Source of the DNA: an uncultured Porphyromonadaceae bacterium
GTDB lineage: Bacteria > Bacteroidota > Bacteroidia > Bacteroidales > Muribaculaceae
DNA length: 8,157 nt
Assembly (NCBI GenBank): GCA_900549445.1
Contig: UROS01000106.1
Span: 1-8,157 of the forward strand
Direction: 5' to 3'
In this document: piece by piece, positions 1 through 7,419 of the stretch
Layout: every line of letters starts with the position of its first letter
Position numbering within the stretch: position 1 is the stretch's first letter
Notes under the pieces: generated by a model
What the model saw: the letters and a program-made list of their open reading frames with translations, nothing else
What the model was told of the DNA's origin: nothing
Database searches by the model: none
Position numbers and translations under genes: made by a program

Positions 1-56
1 CTTGGGAAAGTTGAGGCTTTTACTTAGTTTTTTAGGGTAGTTCTGCAACACCCTCG
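1..56. other. Junction or edge sequence abutting the truncated efflux gene
   Basis: This short stretch has stops in all three forward frames (TAG at 25-27, 33-35 and 38-40), so the outer-membrane factor frame cannot continue leftward. Bases 1-40 contain 15 G/C, clearly lower than the efflux genes beside them. Bases 35-53 can fold as a small hairpin: GGGT pairs with ACCC and GTT with AAC, with one bulged A and a CTGC loop. These traits fit the terminal end of an insertion sequence or another rearrangement point within the gene, or an assembly edge. No transposase or second terminal repeat is visible, so the element type cannot be named. Confidence 0.4.
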
Positions 57-698
57 ATGGTGTCGGAGCCACGACCCCTCCCCGACCATTTTCACCTCGT
101 GCCTGCGGGAGTTCCGGCAGAACTGTTGCGCCGCCGTCCCGACATTGTCGCCGCGGAATACACTCTCGCTTCGTATGCAGCCCGGCTGGGCATAGCGAAA
201 AAGGACTTTCTTCCCACGCTCAGCCTAAACGGTTCAATCGGCACCTCCGCACACAAGGGGGGCGACCTTTTCAAAAACAACAGTCTGACTTACACTATCG
301 CGCCCACACTGTCGTGGACAATCTTCGACGGACTGTCGCGCCGAAGCGCCGTAATTGCTGCACGCGAGGCCATGGAGGCTGAAATAGACAGCTATAACCT
401 CACGGTGCTCAACGCCGTAACGGAGGTCGACAATGCCATGGCATCGTATGTAAACGCCCTGAAATCCATTGAAATGACGACTAAGGTCGTGGAAGAAAGC
501 CAGCGCTCATTCGACCTGTCAATCGACCTTTACAAGCAGGGGCTTACGCCGTTTTCAAACGTAGTCGACGCTCAGATGAACCTCCTCTCCTATTCCAACT
601 CCCGTGTGACCGCACAGGGTCGGGCTCTCTCTGCTCTTATAGATCTTTACCGCGCCCTCGGAGGCGGGTTCCAGACGGAACTCGACGAAATTCACTGA
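57..698 (+). CDS. RND efflux outer-membrane factor (TolC/NodT type), 5'-truncated
   Basis: This is the C-terminal part of an outer-membrane efflux channel, the trimeric exit duct of tripartite RND pumps. The family hallmark PAELLRRRPDI is at residues 20-30, followed by the usual 'AAEYTLASYAARLGIAKKDFLPTLSL' type segment. Long heptad-like helices fill residues about 100-190, and a typical family ending (LYRALGGGF) closes the protein. Family members are usually about 450-500 residues with a signal peptide or lipobox; only 213 remain, so the first half of the alpha-barrel and beta-barrel repeat and the export signal are missing. The frame is open from base 36, but a TAG at 33-35 blocks it. The ATG at 57 is merely the first available start and falls inside the conserved protein, so it is unlikely to be native. 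The fragment cannot be exported or form a channel as it stands. It lies 15 bp before the adaptor gene, which marks it as the first gene of the pump operon. The family call is secure; whether it is a pseudogene or an edge-cut gene is open. Confidence 0.88.
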   Translation: MVSEPRPLPDHFHLVPAGVPAELLRRRPDIVAAEYTLASYAARLGIAKKDFLPTLSLNGSIGTSAHKGGDLFKNNSLTYTIAPTLSWTIFDGLSRRSAVIAAREAMEAEIDSYNLTVLNAVTEVDNAMASYVNALKSIEMTTKVVEESQRSFDLSIDLYKQGLTPFSNVVDAQMNLLSYSNSRVTAQGRALSALIDLYRALGGGFQTELDEIH

Positions 699-713
699 TA
701 AAACCATTCTGTT

Positions 714-1832
714 ATGAAAAAGATACTGCATTTATGCGCCGCTGCGCTGACTGTCGGTCTGATTGCGGGCTGCTCAGGCAAAAAAAAGACAGCGGGCACC
801 GAAGCCGAAATGCCCGTAGACGTTGCAGAGGCCGTGACCGATTCCATCGTACTTCACAAGACCTATCCCGGCTATCTGTCGGCGCCGGACTATGTTGATG
901 TCGTAGCGAGGGTAAACGGACAGCTTCTCACAACCAACTACAACGGCGGCGACAGCGTGGCCAAGGGCAAAGTGCTTTTCACCATCGACGACACCAAATA
1001 CCGCAACGCAGTATCGCAGGCTCAGGCGCAGCTCGAAACCGCCAGAGCGAACCTGGAGTACGCATCATCTCATTATAAAGCGGTGAAAAAGGCGCTCGAG
1101 AGCGACGCCGTCAGCCAGATGGAGGTGAATCAGGCAGAAAGCGCATACCATCAGGCGCAGGCGGATGTGCAGAACGCAACAGCATCGCTCAGCAACGCCC
1201 GCACAATGCTCAGCTACTGCACCGTGAGGGCCACCCTTTCGGGACATATCACCTCGAGCATCTATGCCGACGGCGCTTATCTCAACGGCGAAGCCGCTCC
1301 CGTGACACTTGCCACTATCTACGACAACAGCCACTTGAATGCGCTCTTCAACATCGAAGATGAGCAATACATCCAGCTGCTCGCGGGCGAAAACAGCCGC
1401 GACAAGGTCGACCTCTCGAAAGTGCCCATCAATTTCAGTGAGAAAATGCCGCACCGGTATTACGGTGACCTGCGTTACATTTCACCCACCGTCGACAAAA
1501 ACACCGGCACCATCACCCTCAAGGCCCGTATTCAGAACCCCTACGGCGAATTGAAGAACGGCATGTATATCACGGTTGATCTCCCCTACGCCATCGAACC
1601 CCATGCCGTACTGGTAAAGGACGCTTCCGTAGGCACGGATCAGCTGGGCAAGTACCTTTATGTGGTGAACGATTCCAATGCGGTCGTCTACACACCCATT
1701 ACCGTGGGTGAAGTGGTCGACGATTCCATGCGTGTGGTGTTAAAAGGCATCGCACCGGGCGCACGCTACGTGACCAAGGCTCTCCTGAAAGTCAGAAACG
1801 GAATGAAAGTAAAACCTGTAATGACAAAATAA
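714..1832 (+). CDS. RND efflux periplasmic adaptor (membrane fusion lipoprotein, AcrA/MexA type)
   Basis: This periplasmic adaptor links an RND pump to its outer-membrane channel. The N-terminus is a lipoprotein signal: basic MKK, a hydrophobic core and the lipobox IAGC with Cys20, so the mature protein should be lipid-anchored. The next part is a split lipoyl/barrel-sandwich region, with VVARVNGQL at about 63-71 and the GDSVAKGKVLFTID segment at 79-92. An alpha-helical hairpin rich in Ala/Gln/Glu runs from about 95 to 165. The second lipoyl half includes VRATLSGHI (171-179). The beta-barrel domain ends in the classic TGTITLKARIQNP...LKNGM block (264-284), and a membrane-proximal domain closes the protein. 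The length of 372 residues is normal for the family. The start is fixed by the signal peptide; only 15 bp separate it from the upstream channel gene and 4 bp from the pump gene, so one transcript is likely. The substrate cannot be read from this protein. Confidence 0.95.
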   Translation: MKKILHLCAAALTVGLIAGCSGKKKTAGTEAEMPVDVAEAVTDSIVLHKTYPGYLSAPDYVDVVARVNGQLLTTNYNGGDSVAKGKVLFTIDDTKYRNAVSQAQAQLETARANLEYASSHYKAVKKALESDAVSQMEVNQAESAYHQAQADVQNATASLSNARTMLSYCTVRATLSGHITSSIYADGAYLNGEAAPVTLATIYDNSHLNALFNIEDEQYIQLLAGENSRDKVDLSKVPINFSEKMPHRYYGDLRYISPTVDKNTGTITLKARIQNPYGELKNGMYITVDLPYAIEPHAVLVKDASVGTDQLGKYLYVVNDSNAVVYTPITVGEVVDDSMRVVLKGIAPGARYVTKALLKVRNGMKVKPVMTK

Positions 1833-1836
1833 ACTT

Positions 1837-4800
1837 ATGTTTTCGCGTTTTTTCATCGACAGGCCTATTTTCGCAACGGTTCTTGCGATACTCATGATAA
1901 TCGTGGGTCTGATAACCGTGGAAACACTCCCGGTGGCTCAGTTCCCCGACATTACGCCTCCGACGGTGCGCGTCATGGCCACCTACCCTGGCGCCGACGC
2001 CGAAACCGTAGCGCAGACCGTCGGGGTTCCGATCGAGGAGCAGGTCAACGGTGTGGAAGACATGCTGTATATGAGTTCCAACTCGGGGTCTGACGGCTCA
2101 TACGAACTTACCGTGACTTTCGATATCGGCACCGACCTCGACGAGGCCGCCGTGAAGGTTCAGAACAGAATCTCAATGGCCGAGGCATCGCTTCCTTCTC
2201 CGGTAAAGCAGCAGGGCATATCAGTGATGTCGGAATCCACCAACATCATACTGTTCATTGCCCTCGAAGGTGATTCGACCGGACGCTACGACGCCCTTTA
2301 TCTCACCAACTATGCCCAGCTGAACATCACCGACGAGCTTTCAAGAATTGATGGAGTTGGCGGTGCCAATGCTTTCGGAGGAGGCGAATACAGCATGAGG
2401 GTGTGGCTTGACCCGGAAAAGATGCAGATACGAGGTCTCACTCCTTCCGACGTAATGGCTATGATACAGTCGCAGAACATTCAGGTTTCGGCGGGCAGCG
2501 TGGGCGCACCCCCGTCGAGCCAGGGAGTCGATTTCCAGTTTACACTTACTTCGCAGGGACGTCTTACCTCAGCCGAGGAATTCGGCAACATCGTGGTAAA
2601 AACCGGCGAAAACGGCGAGATACTGCGTCTGCGCGACATCGGCACCGTTGAGCTCGGCAGCAGCAGCTATTCGACGGTATCCCATGTATCCGGCTCAGAA
2701 GCAGGCCTTATCGGAATCTATCAGCTTCCGGGAGCCAACGCTCTCGACGTGGCAAAGCGTGTCAAAGCCAAGATGGAAGATCTTTCGCAATATTTTCCGG
2801 AGGGCGTTTCCTACCGCATAATGCTCGATACTACCGACTACGTGACGGAGTCGATCGACGAGGTTCTTGTAACCTTCCTCGAGACCACCCTCATCGTGAT
2901 GGCGGTTATTCTTCTATTCCTTCAGAGCTGGCGCGCAGTGATTATACCTATGATTACCATTCCGGTATCGCTGATCGCCACTTTCGCTGTGATGAAACTG
3001 CTGGGATTCTCGCTCAACACTCTTACCCTTTTCGGCCTCGTGCTGGCGATTGCCATTGTGGTCGACGATGCAATTGTTGTCGTTGAAGACTGCTCCCGAC
3101 TCGTGGATGAAGGGAAACTCACTCCGCGGCAAAGTGCGGAGAAAGCCATGGTTGAACTGCAGGGGCCGGTTATCGGCGAAGTCCTCGTGCTGCTCTCGGT
3201 TTTTATCCCTACGGCATTTATCAGCGGCATTACCGGCGAACTCTACAAACAGTTCGCGCTCACCATCGCAGTCTCCACGGCATTCTCGGGATTCAACGCT
3301 CTCACGTTCACTCCCGCCATGTGCGCCCTGTTCCTGCGCAAAAACAAGCAGACCACCTTCTTCCTCTACCGCTGGTTCAACACCGGATGGGCTTGGACAA
3401 CCGACAAGTACATGCAGATTGTCTCCACCTTCCTTCGCCGTCCGTGGGTAGCTCTCGGAATTTTCTTCATTCTCACCATCGCAGCCTTCTGGGGCTTCCT
3501 GAAATGGCCTACATCCTACGTTCCGGAGGAGGATATGGGATACTTCATGACCTCCGTCCAGCTCCCTACCGGTGCTTCGCTCGAGCGCACCGACAGGATT
3601 GTGCGTCAGGTTTCCGACAGCATCTCGTCGCTCCCGCAGGTTAAGGGCGTCATCTCAATCTCAGGCATGTCGTTCCTTGCCGGAGGTGCCGGCAGCAACC
3701 TCGGATCGATGTTCGTAGTGCTCAAACCGTGGAAAGAGCGCAAAGGAAAGGAAAACGGCATCAACGCCGTGATTGCGAAGGTCAACGAAATGACAGCCCC
3801 GATTCAGGAAGCAATCACCTTCTCCATAAATCCGCCTGCGATTCCGGGTCTGGGCATGACGTCGGGACTGCAGATGCAGTTACTCGACATAAACAATCTC
3901 GGCGCAAAAGAGATGGAGCAGGCAATCGACGAAATCCGCAACCGTGCGGCATCCGATCCGCGCATCCGGCAGATTACATCGCTCTATCAGGGCAGCGTGC
4001 CGCAGTATCAGCTTGTTATTGATCGCGACAGGGTAAAAATGCAGCATCTTACACTCGAGGACGTCTATGCCACTCTCGGCGATTTCATGGGCAGTTCCTA
4101 CGTGAACGATTTCGTGAAGTTCGACCGCGTCTATCAGGTGACCATCGGAGCCGACGCTGCATCAAGAGCGCATATAAGCGACGTCCCCAAACTCTCTGTC
4201 AGAAATTCGCTCGGGGAGATGGTGCCATTCAGCACCTTCACTAAAATAGTTCCGTCTGTCGGACAGTCTACTGTAAGCCGTTACAATATGTACAATACGG
4301 CATCGGTCACCGCCACACCGGCAAAGGGAACGAGCTCGAGCGAAGGCATCAAGGCTATGGAAGAAATAGTCGACGAGGCTCTCGGGAGCAACTATTCCTA
4401 TGCCTGGACCGGCGAAGCCTATCAGGAAACGCAATCCGGCACAACGGTCACAATGGTTATGATATTCGCTGTAATTCTCACTATACTTGTGATAGCCGCC
4501 CAGTACGAGTCGTGGACTGACCCGATTGCCGTTGTTATCTCCATGCCTACCGCGATCCTCGGAACGGTTCTCGGATGTGTGTTCATGCAGCAGTCCATAA
4601 GCATCTACACCCAGATCGGCATCATTCTGCTGCTCGGGCTGTCGGCTAAAAATGCTATCCTTATTGTAGGTTATGCACGCGACTACCGCGCGGCCGGGCA
4701 GCCGATCCGCCAGGCGGCTGAGGATGCCGGAAGAGTCCGCTTCCGTCCGATTATGATGACGGCGCTCGCCTTCGTATTCGGTGTCATGCCGATGCTTTTC

Positions 4801-5019
4801 GCCACCGGAGCGGGTGCTCAGAGCCGCATATCACTCGGCACGGCCGTTGTGTTCGGCATGGCGGTCAACGCTGTAATCGGCACCCTCTTTGTCCCCAACT
4901 TCTGGGAGCTGCTGCAGACATTCCGCGAGAAATACCTTTCGAAGATATTTGCTTCGAGCGACACTCCGGTTTCACAGTCGGCGACTCCGCCACCCGACAA
5001 ATCTTCTGAAAAGGAGTAA
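1837..5019 (+). CDS. RND multidrug efflux permease, HAE1 family (AcrB/MexB/BmeB type)
   Basis: This is the proton-driven inner-membrane pump of a tripartite exporter. At 1060 residues it has the normal AcrB-like length and the duplicated layout: TM1 at about 10-28, a large periplasmic loop, TM2-6 at about 340-500, TM7 at about 540-556, a second large loop, and TM8-12 at about 865-1025. The proton-relay residues are all present: Asp410 and Asp411 in the VVDDAIVVVED helix, Lys938 in GLSAKNAILIVGYARD, and Arg968 and Thr975 in RFRPIMMTALAF. By local motif they match AcrB Asp407/Asp408, Lys940, Arg971 and Thr978. The N-terminus MFSRFFIDRPIFA is canonical for HAE1 pumps and fixes the start. The last 30 or so residues form a polar Ser/Pro/Glu tail. 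The acidic pair and the adaptor's class argue for drugs, bile salts or similar organic compounds rather than metals, but the exact substrate is not readable. No frameshift or missing key residue is seen. The gene follows the adaptor by 4 bp and ends just before a strong terminator. Confidence 0.97.
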   Translation: MFSRFFIDRPIFATVLAILMIIVGLITVETLPVAQFPDITPPTVRVMATYPGADAETVAQTVGVPIEEQVNGVEDMLYMSSNSGSDGSYELTVTFDIGTDLDEAAVKVQNRISMAEASLPSPVKQQGISVMSESTNIILFIALEGDSTGRYDALYLTNYAQLNITDELSRIDGVGGANAFGGGEYSMRVWLDPEKMQIRGLTPSDVMAMIQSQNIQVSAGSVGAPPSSQGVDFQFTLTSQGRLTSAEEFGNIVVKTGENGEILRLRDIGTVELGSSSYSTVSHVSGSEAGLIGIYQLPGANALDVAKRVKAKMEDLSQYFPEGVSYRIMLDTTDYVTESIDEVLVTFLETTLIVMAVILLFLQSWRAVIIPMITIPVSLIATFAVMKLLGFSLNTLTLFGLVLAIAIVVDDAIVVVEDCSRLVDEGKLTPRQSAEKAMVELQGPVIGEVLVLLSVFIPTAFISGITGELYKQFALTIAVSTAFSGFNALTFTPAMCALFLRKNKQTTFFLYRWFNTGWAWTTDKYMQIVSTFLRRPWVALGIFFILTIAAFWGFLKWPTSYVPEEDMGYFMTSVQLPTGASLERTDRIVRQVSDSISSLPQVKGVISISGMSFLAGGAGSNLGSMFVVLKPWKERKGKENGINAVIAKVNEMTAPIQEAITFSINPPAIPGLGMTSGLQMQLLDINNLGAKEMEQAIDEIRNRAASDPRIRQITSLYQGSVPQYQLVIDRDRVKMQHLTLEDVYATLGDFMGSSYVNDFVKFDRVYQVTIGADAASRAHISDVPKLSVRNSLGEMVPFSTFTKIVPSVGQSTVSRYNMYNTASVTATPAKGTSSSEGIKAMEEIVDEALGSNYSYAWTGEAYQETQSGTTVTMVMIFAVILTILVIAAQYESWTDPIAVVISMPTAILGTVLGCVFMQQSISIYTQIGIILLLGLSAKNAILIVGYARDYRAAGQPIRQAAEDAGRVRFRPIMMTALAFVFGVMPMLFATGAGAQSRISLGTAVVFGMAVNAVIGTLFVPNFWELLQTFREKYLSKIFASSDTPVSQSATPPPDKSSEKE

Positions 5020-5033
5020 ACGATTCATATTGA

Positions 5034-5079
5034 AAAACCAATCCTGCCACAGAGATATGCGGCAGGATTGGTTTTGTTT
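5034..5079 (+). terminator. Rho-independent terminator after the efflux operon
   Basis: Bases 5034-5048 (AAAACCAATCCTGCC) are a perfect inverted repeat of 5061-5075, giving a 15-bp stem with a 12-base loop at 5049-5060. The stem starts 15 bp after the pump stop codon. The AAAA and TTTT ends give a U-rich tail on either strand, so it could act in both directions, although there is no opposing gene here. It separates the efflux operon from the GHL10 gene. Confidence 0.88.
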
Positions 5080-5104
5080 GCACAAAACCTTTTTCGTACC
5101 TTTG
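5073..5104 (+). promoter_or_regulatory. Bacteroidales-type promoter for the GHL10 gene
   Basis: TACCTTTG at 5097-5104 is an exact match to the Bacteroidales -7 consensus TAnnTTTG used by the primary sigma factor. A TTTG at 5073-5076 sits 20 bases upstream, within the usual 19-21 base spacing for the -33 element; a second TTTG at 5077-5080 is spaced less well. Transcription would start near 5110, giving a leader of about 20 bases before the ATG at 5129. The -33 box overlaps the last bases of the preceding terminator stem. No operator repeat is seen. Confidence 0.65.
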
Positions 5105-5128
5105 TTACGCTAATTTTTACGTTTTGGA

Positions 5129-6658
5129 ATGATCAGAGTATTTGTTATTATGGCAACTCTTCTTGCAGGGTTGCTGAATATTCAGGCGGCAGACGGAAAT
5201 CCCGACCCGAAGCGCGAACTGCGCGGCGTATGGCTTGCCACCGTATGGGGTATCGACTGGCCTCAGAAACAGGGGACGACCGCAGCCATAAGGAAACAAC
5301 AGCAGAAACAGCTGACGGAAATTCTCGATAAGGCCGCCGACATGAATCTGAACGTTGTCTGCTTTCAGGCGCGGCCCATGGCTGACGCACTGTATGAGTC
5401 GACGCTCGAGCCATGGTCTTCGTTCGTATCGGGCAAACGCGGGTCGGACCCCGGATGGAATCCCCTTCTGTGGGTTACGGAAGAATGTCACCGCCGAGGC
5501 ATGGAATGCTATGCCTGGATCAATCCTTTCCGCTGGAGTTCCGGCACACGCTACTCAACCCCCCGCGACCTCGAATGGCGGAAAAAGGGATGGATAATAA
5601 CCCAGGGCAAAAACAGTATATTTAACCCGGCTTTAGAGGAGGTACGTCAGCATATAGTCGGAGTCTGCCGTGAAATCGTGACCACATGCCCTGTCGACGG
5701 CATCATCTTCGACGACTACTTTTATCCGCAGGGAATGAGCAGGAAAGAGGACGCGCCCGATTATAAAAATTACCGTGAATCGGGCACAGCCATGAATATC
5801 TCAGACTGGCGCCGGTCGAATATTCACAAGACAATCGCCGATGTACATGCCATGCTTTCCGACGTCCGTCCAGACGTTCGTTTCGGCATTTCGCCGGCGG
5901 GAGTCGCCGGCACCGATGCAACCTCGGCGACAGTCTACGGCATAGAGGCGCCAGAAGTCAAGGCCTCCGACTGGCAGTGGAACGACATATACAGCGACCC
6001 GCTCGGCTGGCTGTATCAGCACACCGTAGATTTCGTATCGCCGCAGCTCTACTGGCCCGTTGACCATCCGACTGCCCCTTTCGAACCGCTGTCGAAGTGG
6101 TGGAGCGCCGCTGCAGCCCGTCATGGCGTACACTTTTACAGCAGCCATACTCTCGCCGATTACAAGGGTAAGCCTCTGCCTGCTCAGGAATTCAGCCGTC
6201 AGGTTGAACTTACCCGCAAGGCGTCGGCCGACAATGCGGCCGGATTCATATTCTACAGTGCAAAATTCCTCAACCGCCTCGATCCGGATTTGTTCGAGAC
6301 CCCTGCGCTCACTCCCGCCACTCCGTGGAAAGCCGTTACGGCTCTACATGCGCCCGAAAAAGTGATGCGTGATGGTGAGAACCTGACATGGCCGGCCGTG
6401 GAGGCACCGGTTGTCAGCATAAGTTCCGATGCCTCATCCCGTGCGATCGTGCGCTACGCCGTTTATGCCGTTCCGACGAAGACGAAAGAGCGCGATGCCG
6501 CCGACCGCAGTTCCGACGGCATCGCGTCAGAATATCTTCTGGGAGTATCATACGGAAACTGTTTCGCGCTCCCCTACAACTGTCTGAAAGGCTACCGCTT
6601 CGCCGTCACCACCCTCGACGGATACGGAATAGAGTCGGAGCCGGTCTGGACAAAGTAG
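5129..6658 (+). CDS. Secreted GHL10/DUF187 family glycosidase-like protein with probable FN3-like C-terminus
   Basis: This exported protein belongs to glycosyl-hydrolase-like family GHL10 (DUF187). Residues 1-20 form a signal peptide ending near IQA-ADG, with no lipobox, so a periplasmic or secreted product is expected. The TIM-barrel-like domain spans about 29-395. Family landmarks are ELRGVWLATVWGIDWP (30-45), NVVCFQARPMADALYES (75-91), CYAWINPFRW (127-136), FNPALEEVRQHI (165-176), DGIIFDDYFYP (190-200), FGISPAG (252-258), DFVSPQLYWP (301-310) and GFIFYSAKF (372-380). The acidic residues Asp190, Asp195 and Asp196 are candidates for catalysis or binding. Residues about 405-509 are beta-rich and resemble a fibronectin type III domain. 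The characterised relative is E. coli DigH (YddW), which cleaves denuded peptidoglycan glycans; extending that activity here is inference, and polysaccharide breakdown is an alternative. The ATG at 5129 fits the promoter; Met8 (5150) would shorten the signal peptide too much. The gene is monocistronic and converges on the - strand gene 23 bp away. Confidence 0.9.
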   Translation: MIRVFVIMATLLAGLLNIQAADGNPDPKRELRGVWLATVWGIDWPQKQGTTAAIRKQQQKQLTEILDKAADMNLNVVCFQARPMADALYESTLEPWSSFVSGKRGSDPGWNPLLWVTEECHRRGMECYAWINPFRWSSGTRYSTPRDLEWRKKGWIITQGKNSIFNPALEEVRQHIVGVCREIVTTCPVDGIIFDDYFYPQGMSRKEDAPDYKNYRESGTAMNISDWRRSNIHKTIADVHAMLSDVRPDVRFGISPAGVAGTDATSATVYGIEAPEVKASDWQWNDIYSDPLGWLYQHTVDFVSPQLYWPVDHPTAPFEPLSKWWSAAAARHGVHFYSSHTLADYKGKPLPAQEFSRQVELTRKASADNAAGFIFYSAKFLNRLDPDLFETPALTPATPWKAVTALHAPEKVMRDGENLTWPAVEAPVVSISSDASSRAIVRYAVYAVPTKTKERDAADRSSDGIASEYLLGVSYGNCFALPYNCLKGYRFAVTTLDGYGIESEPVWTK

Positions 6659-6681
6659 CCAGAAGTGACAGAACATGCCGG

Positions 6682-7419
6682 TCATTTTTCAGAATCCTCA
6701 TCATTGACAGGGTCATGCGTACGGAGATAATCCTCATAGAACAGCAAGGCGGTTGAAACATTGTCGGTCAGTTCCTTCCGATGCGCTTTTGCATCGTCGC
6801 ATTTATGATAATACTCCTCCCATGCCTTTTTCAGTTCCGGACACTTCTTTTTCAGATAATTCAACAAGTATGAGTCGAAAAATCTCCCGTTTACCATAAT
6901 TCCAAATGCAGCTTTAGCTCCCTTGAGTTTTATACCTACCGCCGGCACAAGGCGGCTCTGACTGTTGCGACCACCGGTTGATTCGAAAACATCCCAGCGC
7001 AATATTGATCCGCTATCACGGCGGTCAAGCTCCCATGCGAAGCCTCTAACGCAATTATTGGGGCGGAACATGCCCGGAGCATTGATAAGTTCTGATACAC
7101 ATACTGCGCCCTCAGGATAAGCTTCGGTAGTTTCAAGAAATCTGTATTCCTTCACTTCCGATGCATTGTAACGTCGGGTCTCCCCTCCCTTGGGCTTTTC
7201 ACCGATATTGACATACTGCCTTATCGAACCTGTCTTTGAAAACAGATTTTTCAAGCCAGTTTTCAAGTCATTTCTGATATATCCGTTGATAGTGTCTCCA
7301 TCGGCAAGGACTACAAGTACATGGGTGTCATCACTTTCGGTTTCATCAACATTTTTTTCGGCGGTCGCGGTAAAGCAAATCATGGCCGCAACGACGGGTA
7401 ACAGTTGTTTTAAAGTCAT
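6682..7419 (-). CDS. Exported protein of unknown function, second gene of a coupled pair
   Basis: I do not recognise a named family. The 245-residue product starts with a typical signal peptide (MTLKQLLPVVAAMICFTATA, cleavage about 20/21) and has no lipobox cysteine, so it is probably periplasmic or secreted. After an acidic linker comes VLVVLADGDTINGYIRND (34-51), a small beta segment of a kind common in uncharacterised Bacteroidales exported proteins. A YNASEVKEYRF segment follows (84-94). The middle, about 100-180, is beta-rich, and the end, about 182-234, is Lys/Glu-rich and predicted helical. Its ATG overlaps the upstream gene's stop as ATGA (7416-7419), so translation is probably coupled. 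Parts are clearly A/T-richer than the efflux genes (19 G/C of 60 at 6841-6900). The stop lies 23 bp from the end of the convergent GHL10 gene. That it is a real gene is well supported by the signal peptide, the coupling and the uninterrupted frame; its function is unknown. Confidence 0.75.
   Translation of the reverse strand: MTLKQLLPVVAAMICFTATAEKNVDETESDDTHVLVVLADGDTINGYIRNDLKTGLKNLFSKTGSIRQYVNIGEKPKGGETRRYNASEVKEYRFLETTEAYPEGAVCVSELINAPGMFRPNNCVRGFAWELDRRDSGSILRWDVFESTGGRNSQSRLVPAVGIKLKGAKAAFGIMVNGRFFDSYLLNYLKKKCPELKKAWEEYYHKCDDAKAHRKELTDNVSTALLFYEDYLRTHDPVNDEDSEK

Noticed and set aside
1065..1454. A 129-codon open frame on the - strand inside the adaptor gene
   Set aside because: It lies fully antisense to a strongly conserved gene, has no promoter or signal, and its composition follows the codon structure of the + strand gene.
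3050..3644. Overlapping + strand open frames inside the pump gene
   Set aside because: They are out-of-frame shadows of the conserved RND sequence, rich in Ser/Arg/Pro as expected for a shifted GC-rich frame.
5801..6148. A 115-codon open frame on the - strand inside the GHL10 gene
   Set aside because: It is antisense to conserved catalytic-domain sequence, with no start context or recognisable domain.
6665..6689. Possible terminator between the convergent genes: TGAC (6666-6669) with GTCA (6681-6684) followed by five T
   Set aside because: Only four or five pairs form, with an 11-base loop and no G/C-rich stem, and it overlaps the stop of the - strand gene. It is too weak to call.
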